This document shows positions 1-10,936 of a DNA stretch of 64,000 bases, piece after piece. The stretch spans positions 850,470 through 914,469 of the forward strand of contig NW_019774513.1 in assembly GCF_001039355.2 (NCBI RefSeq), given 5' to 3'. This DNA is from Lingula anatina. Taxonomy: Eukaryota; Brachiopoda; Lingulata; Lingulida; Lingulidae. The notes below the pieces were generated by a model. It was not told the origin of the DNA, ran no database searches, and saw nothing but the letters and a program-made list of their open reading frames with translations. The stretch's first letter is position 1; each line of letters begins with the position of its first letter. A program made the position numbers and the translations under genes.

Positions 1-210
1 CAGTGTTAAATGTCCAATTTCCTCCATTCTGAGATTCTGAACATAGTGGATGATTGAATCTGACAAACTGCAATGATATGAGTTTATTTCCATTTTTGAC
101 ACTTTATTACACAATACACGATAACAAGTTTACCATCATTTTTACATAATCAACTAACAATGTTGTAAAGATGCAGGAAATGTCAAACAAACACTTTTAC
201 GTATCTTATT
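1..210. repeat. Copy 1 of a ~205-bp duplicated segment
   Basis: This stretch recurs at about 2637-2843 with only a few substitutions and one 7-bp indel. Both copies contain GTTAAATGTCCAATTTC and run through the same text to ACTTTTACGTATCTTATTA. It lies downstream of the EXOC7 stop codon. No gene is seen in it. Confidence 0.85.
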
Positions 211-262
211 ACTTAAATAATAAGGCTATTAACATGCCTAAGAATTGAATCTGAGTAAATGT

Positions 263-665
263 GAAAAAACAGCATAACTTCTAAAATAATGCCCCAATCA
301 TGCTGATTTTCGAACTCATCCTGTGTTTTAGTAAGATTGACCACTCCTGTAAGTTCAATGACAATTGGCCTATCTGTTTTTCTTATATTGTGTTTACAGT
401 GTTGCATATATGCTGAAAAATGAAAAAACAGCATAACTACTAAAATAGTGGCCCGATCATGCTGATTTATGAACTTGACCTGCGTTTTAGTAAGATTGAT
501 TACTTCTGTGAGTTTCATGACAACAGGCCTAACGGTTTTCCTTAAAATGTGTTTACAGGGTTGCATATATGCTGAAAAAAGAAAAAACAGCATAACTTCT
601 ACAATAATGGCCTGATCATGCTGATTTTCGAACTTGACCTGCGTTTTATGAATATTCATCAGCTC
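263..665. repeat. 159-bp tandem repeat, about 2.5 copies
   Basis: The phrase GAAAAAACAGCATAAC starts at 263, 422 and 581, giving a constant period of 159 bp. Copies share ATCATGCTGATTT, CGTTTTAGTAAGATTGA-like text and TTGCATATATGCTGAAAAA. 159 is divisible by three, so a minus-strand frame stays open across the array. The encoded sequence is repetitive and matches no family I know, so I treat it as a repeat and not as a gene. Confidence 0.85.
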
Positions 666-707
666 TGTAAATATAAAGCCAAAAAGTAAAACTGTCCTCC
701 ACTTATC

Positions 708-955
708 GTATTTACAAGGAAAGTGCACGGCATCGGCGACGGCATCGGCATCAGCGACGGCATCGGCGACGACAGACGCAGGTGATGGCAATATGTACAG
801 ACACATCTGTGTCTGTACATAAAAATGTAAAACTGCCTTCCACTTAACGTGTTTACAATGAAAGTGCACGACGGCGACGTCGGCGACGACAGACGCAGGT
901 GACAGCAATATGTACAGACACATCTGTGTCTGTACATAAAAATGTGGAGTGTCCT
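708..955. repeat. Two ~120-bp units, each with a perfect 14-bp-stem hairpin
   Basis: Two successive units share TTTACAA(G/T)GAAAGTGCACG, a CGGCGACGACAGACGCAGGTGA tract, and a palindrome. Each palindrome (792-821 and 909-938) is TATGTACAGACACA, a 2-base loop TC, then its exact reverse complement. The GC-rich CGGCATCGGCGACGG stretches of the first unit look like slipped hexamer/nonamer repeats. The intact stems in both copies suggest recent duplication. Confidence 0.8.
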
Positions 956-1617
956 TCATAATGAACAAATGACAATGAATTTTTTAAGCTTAAAATGTAA
1001 TGCACTCTGAATATGCCACACCATTTTTCGATATGATAGTTGGATTCCTCAAGTATTCAAACGTAGAGTCACAAAAGTTACAAAGCAATGGGATACTTAG
1101 CACTTGTTAGTGTTTTTTACTTTCATATAGGTTGCAGTGACCTAGATCAATATGAGGCAGATCACTCAGCTGGACTCAACTTTTGAGTGTCATAACTCAG
1201 AAACCAGACAGTTGAGATATCATACTTTCAAAAATTTTGTTTTTTAAACCTAGTCTACAAAATATGTGAAAATCAGCAAATTTCTTAACGGAGGATACCC
1301 TTGCTGGATGAGTTGATATGGACTGAACCCTTGTTTTGCATTTAATAATTGTTAATATGTAACCTGCAACTAGACAGAATAGCTGGCAAATAAAGACATC
1401 ATTCAGGAAACAAGGCAGAAAAAATTGCACAAAATAAGGTTTTGGCCAATTTTGATGCACTGCTACATTATGCTTTAAAATAGTATTTATAATCACTTTT
1501 ACCTTTTTACATTATGTACCACAGGTAACATGGACATTGAAAAACTTGCAAGTGATTCAGTTCCATGGGATATAAAAGCCAATAAAATGCTTATGTGTGA
1601 AAAATGAAAATTTCACA

Positions 1618-1618
1618 A

Positions 1619-1649
<31 letters not shown>

Positions 1650-1650
1650 C
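1618..1650. repeat. (AAAT)n microsatellite
   Basis: Uninterrupted run of AAAT units beside the start of the larger duplicated block at 1649. Confidence 0.9.
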
Positions 1651-3355
1651 AAGGCAGCAAAGCTGTCACATGTACAGACAAAAAGCAGGAAATAACAAAA
1701 TAGGCTACTGTTAATTCTGATGCAAAAGTACATTATGTTAAACTGCAAATTCAACATCAAATTTTTATTATGCTCAACAGGTAATACCAATGTATGTAAA
1801 ATGTGTAACAAGCATGAAGCTTCAGGCCCATGGGAGTTCAAGTTCACACTTTGAAAATGTATAACTTCCACAAAAAGAAGTCAATTAGACTGCTTTTCTA
1901 ACTCAGGCTGCATTTTAGTCCTGTATTTCTTTTTTGAAAGTTTGGCAATCGTAAGTAACATGGTTTTCCCATAATGGTCATCATGGCAGCAGCACCCAAA
2001 ATTGTGTGTTCTTCTATTCTGATGCAATATTACATAATGGTTAACAGCATAATGACAATCAATTTTTAATAATAATATATATGTATCATGGATTTTCAGA
2101 AAATGTGACTAGCATGGGTCTTCAAGCCTGTGGAACTTCAAAGTCACATATGCCAATATGTGAAAAATTAAATTTTCACAAAAAAAACTAACTGGCAGAA
2201 AGAATAACCAAACAGACTGCATTGCCTACTGAAGCTGTATTTTAGTCCCATGTTTCTTTCCTGTAAGTTTGAGAACAGTAAGTGACATGTTTTTTCCTAA
2301 ATGGTCATCATGGGAGCAGTGCCCAAAATAGTTTTTTTTTCAAATTTTGATGCAATATTACATAATGTTTAAGAGCATAATGACCATCAATTTTAATAAT
2401 AAAATACTAGTATTATGGATATTCAGAAAATGTGACTAGCGAAGGTCTTCAGGCCCATGGAACTTCAAAGTCACAACTTGAAAATGCCAAAATTTAAACA
2501 AGACAGCAATGTTCTGAAATGTTTTCTTTTTTCTCCAGTTTTAACAATTTCTAACATAAAACAAAATTAACAGTTTACTACCGTTTTTATATGATCAACT
2601 AAGAAAATTGATGAGATGGGAAAAATATTAATAGAGCAATGTTAAATGTCCAATTTCTTCCATTCTGAGATTCTGAACATAGTGAATGATTGAATCTGAC
2701 AAACTGCAATGATATGAGTTTATTTCCATTTTTGAAACTTTGTTACACGATAACAAGTTTACCATCATTTTTACATAATCAAGTAATGATGTTGTAAAGA
2801 TGCAGGAAATGCCAAACAAACACTTTTACGTATCTTATTAATTAACAAGGCAGCAAAGCTGTCAAATGTACAGACAAAAAACAGGAAATAACTATGTACA
2901 AAATAGGCTACTGTCAATTCTGATGCAAAAGTACATAATGTTAAACTGCAAATTCAACATCAAATTTTAATTATGCTCAACAGGTAATACCAATGTAAGT
3001 AAAATGTGTAACAAGTTCACACTTTGAAAATGTATAAGTTCCAGAAAAAGAAGCCAATTAGACTGCTTTTCAAACTCAGGCTGCATCTTAGTCCTGTATT
3101 TCTTTTTTGAAAGTTTGGCAATCATAAGTAACATGGTTTTCCCATAATGGTCATCATGGCAGCATCACCCAAAATTGTGTTTTCTTCTATTCTGATGCCA
3201 TATTACATAATGGTTAACAGCATAATGACAATCAATTTTTAATAATAAAATATATGTATCATGGATTTTCAGAAAATGTGACTAGCATGGGTCTTCAAGC
3301 CCGTGGAACTTCAAAGTCACACCTTGAAAATGCCAATATGTGAAAAATTAAATTT
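1649..3355. repeat. ~1.2-kb duplication with internal 328-bp repeats, downstream of EXOC7
   Basis: The block 1649-2172 recurs at about 2844-3352 (offset about 1180-1196). Both open with AACAAGGCAGCAAAGCTGTCA and close with GCCAATATGTGAAAAATTAAATTT. Inside it a roughly 328-bp unit repeats: GATGCAATATTACATAATG occurs at 2021 and again at 2349, followed in both by TCAGAAAATGTGACTAGC. The block also encloses the second copy of the 1-210 segment (2637-2843). The right copy stops exactly at the single N (3356), where EXOC7 coding sequence begins. Confidence 0.8.
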
Positions 3356-6057
3356 NTAATCAAAGAAACCATCTAACATTGTTTCCACTTCATCTTTTGT
3401 GTACTTCATGTACTTCTCAGGATTCTTAGTAAAGTTTGTATTCACATACTTCTTCCAAAACATTTCATATTTTGGTAGGATAAAGTCCTTGTTATCTTGC
3501 TTCAAGTTTTCTCTCAGTTCTGAATCTGGGATGGCATATGATTTCTGAATTTTACGCAATTCTTCCATTTCCTTGTTGAAACCCTGGAACAAAAAATCTT
3601 ATATTCACAGAAACATTTAAGGTATATTTCCATCGATTTACTACAAAAAAAAGGATTCATTATGCATATATTTGAAATAATTTTTTTCCTTCTTATTATA
3701 TTTTATCACTGTGCAAAACTTACCGCAAACTTGTCCTTGATATTCTGTTTATCTTTATCTTTCAGCTAGAAAAAAATTAATAAAATGAAAAAATAACCTT
3801 GACTGCAAATGTTCAAAGCTCATTTGATGGCATGGTCAACATTGATGGACATGATCAGTATATGACACATTAATGTACTTCAGTTAGCAAACTTTGGTTT
3901 TATAAAAGATCCTTTTATTTCTCTATAAATTATTTCTATTCAGTTATTCTGGGAAATAACCAGCTCTAACCTTAGCTTGTGCCAGATCAGGAGACTGCAC
4001 ATAGTGCTGGGATATTGGTTTGTGGACTTCCATTATATAGTGAAGGATACGACTGAAACTAAACAACAAAAACACAGCAGGTATTTTAATGAAAAGGTAA
4101 CATAGTCTCAGTTTTCAACAGAATGAAACATTGTTATTTCTTTAAAGAATTCACCATTACAATACTCCTCAATCTTGAAACAAAAAATGACATTCAGAAA
4201 AAAATAAAAACCTTTCATATATTTTTGCACTTTGCATAAAACAATATGCGTCCCTATTCATGTAATCATTCATTACCACAGGTGTCCCACATACCTTTGA
4301 GAGTACAGCTTTTTTTGTTCTAGGATTTGTTCATTGTAGTACGTCTCCACTTCCTTGTTGTATGAATGCACCAGGGACAAGAGACCATTCCTGTAAGACA
4401 TATCCAGCTTTACCAAAAATACACTCTGTATATTAAAGTAAGATAAACACAGTAACACTTTTTTGCCATTTTTGCCACTATTAATATTACAATTTTCACT
4501 TAGTCTCAGACAGCCATGTTAAGTATCATATCATGCAGTTGCAACTTTACCCCATAATAAAGATTTTCTTAAGATTATGTTTTGGCTTAGTTCTCCCCAG
4601 AATGAAACAAGTGCAATTTTGAATTATTCCTGAGGGTCATATAAAGACATCAATGAATTCAACCGTTTAGACCAACCGTTTCATTGTCTTGAGTAGATAG
4701 TTATAGTTATTCAACATGAAAACAGCTCTCAGGGTTACATCGCTGTAGGTCTCTGCCTTGTTGCTTAGGTTCAGACCCAATGCAGACAAAACTTTGGCTG
4801 AAAATAAAATTGAAAACACTCATGCAATATTTCCATGCTGTTTGTACACCCACATTTTATGTGCATTTATCTTATTTGCAATTAACCAACCAATTAAAGG
4901 CTATTCAAAATGTGTAAGCACTATAATTTTGTTTATTGATCAAGAATTCACAAATACTTGCTATTCCAACTCAACAAATCATTATTGTGCCCTAATACAA
5001 AAGGCATATTTGCATATGTACATGCCACTTACTGGTGTATTCTGCAACTTTTGTGGCCTTCTTTTTAGGATCTTGAGCAAGAGTATGTCCAGCAGGATCT
5101 GAAACATAAAAACATTTGTAAATATAAAGACAAAACAAGTTATTGTATAAATTACCATATGATTTAGCTTATTTATTTTTCCAACTTAGGAAGGATAAAA
5201 AGGATGACTCAATTTTCATGACTTTATGATTCTGAATATTCAAGTTAAAATACACGTTTTATCCTCAACTATAAAACAAACATCCTGAACCATAAAGACA
5301 TCCATGTTAACAGTCCCCTTATATAGATGGTATACCATTTAAATTAAGTGAAAAGTCTGAAAATTTCCAGAAAAAAAATTTTTGGTTAACTGACCCTAAT
5401 TATTATTGTACATATATGCATACCATGGATGAGAAGCATTGCCCCTGCAGCATCTGTGTACTCCATGAGTTGTTCCAGGAAATTAAGAGTCTGAAAGTAA
5501 TATTAAACATTTTTTTCTATTCCTTATTTAATACAATCTGATATCTCTCAAAATATTGCTGATAAACTTTGTAGGCCTATTTGACTTTCATCCATTTTGC
5601 GTTTGTTATTCATAAAAATACATTCAATGCACAATGTAAAATGTATTAACTGACTCTAACTAACTACTATAACATAACAAATGAGTGATAAAAACATTGT
5701 GATGTACATACATGTTACACTAACTTACAATACTTGTCCGTTCATTCTGAAATCATTCTAAATATGTTACCAATTCATTTATTATATGACCCACATTGTT
5801 TGCAACTTTATTAAAAGAAGTTGTTGTTTTTTTTTATGTAACTTACATTACTGGTCAGTTCATGGACTGTTCCATCTTTGGGCATGTTTGACGCTTTATC
5901 TGGATCATTCTGAAACATACAAACATATCAATTTAGCTTAAAAATACCATTCTTAATACTACAGGTTTACATTTAATGCCTTATTTTCAATTTCTGTGTG
6001 ATGAATGTCCCTTGATTCTTCTGATCAATATTTTACAGATTGCCCCCCCTCCCCAAA

Positions 6058-6100
<43 letters not shown>

Positions 6101-9100
6101 AATACATCGAGGTTGGCCCCAGGTGTTTATCTACATTTACCTTAAATTTCAAAGCTGGTTAAAGCCTGATACTTATCATATATAACATATTTTATCTTAA
6201 AAAACAGAGGTTATTACTAAAACTCAAACCATTAGATGGTCACCGACTTACCCTTATTCTTTCAATGAACTCCTCTAATGCTTTTGCACCCTAAAAAAAT
6301 AATAACAGAATATGTATCAACTGACAGTGTGTGCAGTCGTGTAGGATGGATTAAGTATGGAATTAAGGTCAAATAATTATGACGTGATGTAACATAAGTT
6401 GAAGCTTGAGATGTCCAAAGAAAAGATGCTCAATGTGTAGAATATCTTACTGTGGCATCCAGTGTTGTAATGAGAGAGGCCAGCTTGGATCTTGTAGGTG
6501 CTTGGCATCCCTGAAATCATTTACAAAGCATACTACAAACAGCTTGAAATAATCAATATAATTTACTGGCATGTATGAGACAAGAAATTCCCCTGCCATG
6601 GGTTAAAATGTTCAATTAACTCCATCAAATGAAAAGGAGTTAATAAAAATTTTTTAATGAAAATGTACTGGCACTTCAAACACAATCATCCTTTTTGTGT
6701 TGCCTGGCATAATTGCTTTCATAGTTTAAAATAAGTACATTTAAACTTTGCCAATGCAATATTGTTGGAAAACAAAGTGTTCCAAGAACTTTTTTTACAT
6801 TTCTAGCCCCTTAGGACATCAGGCTCTAAGGGTGCACCACAAAGCAGAAATAGTGGTCAGTTAATGAAAAAAATTACAACATTTTACAACTTGTAGAATT
6901 TCAATTTTTCATCTTAGGCTAAGAATTCTGAAGCTTCATTCTTTTCCTACAAAGGGGTACAAAATCACAATTACAATTTCATTTTTTTCTCTATGGGTCT
7001 TGACTTATATATATGTATATCAGCATAATTTTTAATTTTAACAATTTCAATGGGCAAGATGAAAACAAGAACAAAGAGTTGGTTCACCTCTAAAGATACA
7101 TCGTATTCTGGTTTAATGGACCTGAGATGCCTGACCACAGGGAACAGTTGGAGCACAGATGGATAGTCATGGTGGGCAATGGCTCTACGCACTGAGGCTG
7201 CCAGTTGCTGAAACCAATACTTACATTTTCTTTATAATTTCTATATTAATGCTTATACTGGTACTTATTGAGAGTTATCTACTAGCCATGGCATTGCAAG
7301 ATGATGCTTTTAAAAAGAGAAAATAGTAATTGGAATTGAGCAAGTCTAAATGAAATTAAGATGAAACTGTCAGCAGGGTTCCAAAAAAGCATGGCTCTAG
7401 TTTCATGCTAATTTTTTTAAATAAATGCTTGAATTGAATTGTGTCCCAATGTTATTGACAAATGTGTACATGTCTTTCACATTAAATACAGGTATATTTA
7501 CTAGGGAGTTATTTAATCTAGGACTTACCTCCCCTTCAGTTACAATAGACTCCAGAGCTGGCTGAATCAAAATGTCAAATGTTTTTCTCTGGTGCTTGTC
7601 AGGAATGATCAGCTGCATCAACTGGTTTTCACTCTGAAAAAAAGGAGGGGGTCAAAAGCCAATTTGAAAATAAAAGATGAATTGATAGCCACACACAGCA
7701 TGTATCAGAGTATGAGAAAGCAAATGTGTAAATCAGTCTCATTCTTTATCTTTCAGACTTCAACTTTACAATACTATAAATCTAGTTTCTTCCATGTATC
7801 AACTTAAAAAATGAGAATCACTTGTTCGAGCATGAAGCTTGACAGATGTTTTATTACTTATTGCTCCCAGTGCAATGCTGTAATGTGTGAACTAAGCTCT
7901 ACCTGCATCAGTTTCAGCAGAGCTGTAATGATGGAAATGTAGGTCTCAATGTCCACATCAGTGGCCTCCTCTTTGATCTCAGGTGTGGCCGAACTCTGTC
8001 TTTTGTGTCCAGACACTGGAAAGTAATTGATGTACACATCATCAACTACACCTAAATGTAACTACAGCAGTTCTACATTTAAATACCAGGCCTAATTCAG
8101 TTCATGATTAATCCATTATAGTGGTCCCCCTGATTACAGTAAGTGCTGGTTTGAAACATTAGCAATGCCTTTCTTGTAATAGATTTGCAATGATTTATCT
8201 TGGATGAAAGTAGACTAAAATTCTGGTATAAAAGTTAAAATCAGACTTAGAGCTCAAGTCCTTCATTGAAACAAACTCTTCGGTTTATAAAGTTAACACG
8301 ATGTTCCCGAACTAGTAACTGTCAACTCTACCCATGTTCCACTGTACATTCCCAGTTTACTTGGTTACAGTGAATTCATGAAGAGACATCATTAAAAATG
8401 CAGCACTGGTTACTTGAGATCAAAGTCATATATGCTATTAACCCTCAAAGCATCCAATCACTTTGTTGCAAAGTCAAAACTTTCAAACTAAGATGATACT
8501 CAGATTAACCTTGTTTATTTTCTGGTATGGTAATGACTGTGCAAGTCAAGCTGATTTCAATACAGCATGCAGGCATTTAGTGTACATGTACCACTCAAGC
8601 TGACATTTGCCTTGATCTAGCTATTACATGAAGAATGTGAGTCACAAGTCATGCAAACCCATTTTGCCATATGATATTGCTTAAGCCAAAGTAACATTAT
8701 TTTGTATTCATCTGCTACAGATGTGGTACAGTTAAACATAACATACAAATACTGTATCATCTTGATATACATGAAAGTCACTCACCTGACTCCAGAGTCT
8801 GCTGAGAGTATTTCATCAACGCTTGTGAAGCTTTTCGAGCCATCCTAAAATGAATCAGTTTAATGATTTAAATGTTCTCACAAAAACAGATGACATTTAA
8901 ATAAATACATTCCTTTCTTTTGTACTTTTTCTTTGTTTGATTTATTGCAGAAGAGAACACTAATGAGGTGTTCACTCATATACGTCAAGTACGTATGATA
9001 TTTAAATGGATATTCAAACAAATTCAAATTGTTAACTTCATAACTTCATACAAGTTTATGTTTTTTTTAATCAAACAAATAAAACTTAGACTGTTAATAA

Positions 9101-10847
9101 TGATATCTACAAGAGTGTCCTCTTCACTGATGCTCGCTTTCCACTTGTGGGTATATCTCTGCTATGTCCAGAGTGACGGAATTTACTACTCTGGAATTCA
9201 TAATAACTGAGATGATAAATCTAATAATGATTTTTTTATAAAACCGTGTCTTAAATACAGTGGTCCTTTCACCTTGCAGGGGTGTTTCATTTTCAGTTAG
9301 CATTAGTAAATACTTTCCATTTAAAAGGAAATCTGATAAAATATACAATGCACCATTAACGTTAATAATCTCTTGACATGTCTATACTGTATAAAAAATT
9401 AAAAAGACAAAAATTACATTATCATGATTTACAGAAATAAATCTTCAGCATTTTCTTCGATATTAAAACCTTAAAGATGCATGCATGCACTGGTGAAAAA
9501 TTCAGATATTATGGCATGGGTCCATGCGGGTCACCTAGGCCAATACAATTTTTGATTCCCAAAAAAGTTGGAAATCCATCGATAGTCAGAAAAATCTCAT
9601 CCCTGATGCATAAGAGTAGTAAATATGAAGCTTGTAATTCTTCTACCTAGACCTCAGGAGTAAAGGTATACATACCAGTGCTGGGGAGAGCCCAGGGCCA
9701 AGAGTTGCTGTCCCTCCTCCACCTCCAGCCAATGCTTTCTGGTGTTCTCTCAGGCTGAAAATATCAATTATAACATATTTCAAGATAAACAGACATTTAA
9801 ATTAAATAGAAGCTGATACATACTGACCAGGAAAACGAAGAACACAATGTTGTCCTGTTTTGCAAAATTTCAGCAACATTGAATAAGCATTGTTAAAAAC
9901 TAAAAATATGCTTTCAAAAACTTCGAAACACTGTAAACTGTAAAAACTGTATTTCTCATATTCTCTATTCCACTTACAGAATCAGGTTATCTCAAAGACT
10001 AAATTTCACTAGGTATGAGGAAACACTGCATCCTTTCATTGACCCACTAGCACATGTCACTGGCAACAGCTGAACTTCAATATAATTTAACATTTAAAGG
10101 TATTTCCTACTCAAATTTAATAGAGAAACCTGGTGACACATGGCAGCCATTAAATGTGAACCTAATAACCTGGTTTTAGATGTACAGAGCAGTAGGTCAT
10201 TATTTTTGCTTTTCTATGGCTATTACTCTGCAGACATTTGCAGGTTTTCATTACATTCACACACCCAAACTCACAACACAAAAATACCCCTGAACACATT
10301 ATTTCACCATTTATGTCTATGGACTTTAAAATTATTTCTGTCAAATCTCATAGGTTATTTATGCAAAATGCTATGCCCTAATTTTTGAGCCATTTACAAT
10401 AATAAGATTGGCTTAAGTCAGTTGGAGGACAATTTCCCTGGTGTTAATAACTGTAATTTTTATTTGCCTTGTGATTTTACTGTCAATATGATACATGCTA
10501 CATCTGTGACATTTACTGTCCATAAATATGTAATTTAACATTTCATAGCACTGTTAAGATTATAACATGGGAGTATTTATAACATGGAGGAATAATGTAT
10601 ATACCACAGATTTTGTTGTGACAGAATTCTAAGTCTAAATAAAATAGTTTGCTGTACTATACTATACAATGGATCTACTCAAAATGAAATTCTCCTTTAA
10701 GTTGGCAAATATGGTTAATTAAATCTGTAATGACCTGTTTTAGAGACGAAAGGGTTCCAATACTAAAGTATTATATATTCAAGGATAAAACATAAAAAGC
10801 TTTTAGTTTAGATTGTCTTGATCTCGATCTCTCTCTCTCTCTCTCAC

Positions 10848-10936
<89 letters not shown>

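Noticed and set aside
708-955. CRISPR-like spaced repeats
   Set aside because: There are only two units of different spacer length, with hairpins, in an animal genome. No cas genes.
213-968. 251-codon minus-strand frame
   Set aside because: It is open only because it lies in a 159-bp repeat array and the hairpin units. The product is repetitive and resembles no protein family.
9110-9150. Possible EXOC7 mini-exon (minus strand, WKASISEEDTL)
   Set aside because: Its length (33 nt) does not repair the phase break between the exons at 9676-9754 and 8786-8844, and its splice signals are weak.
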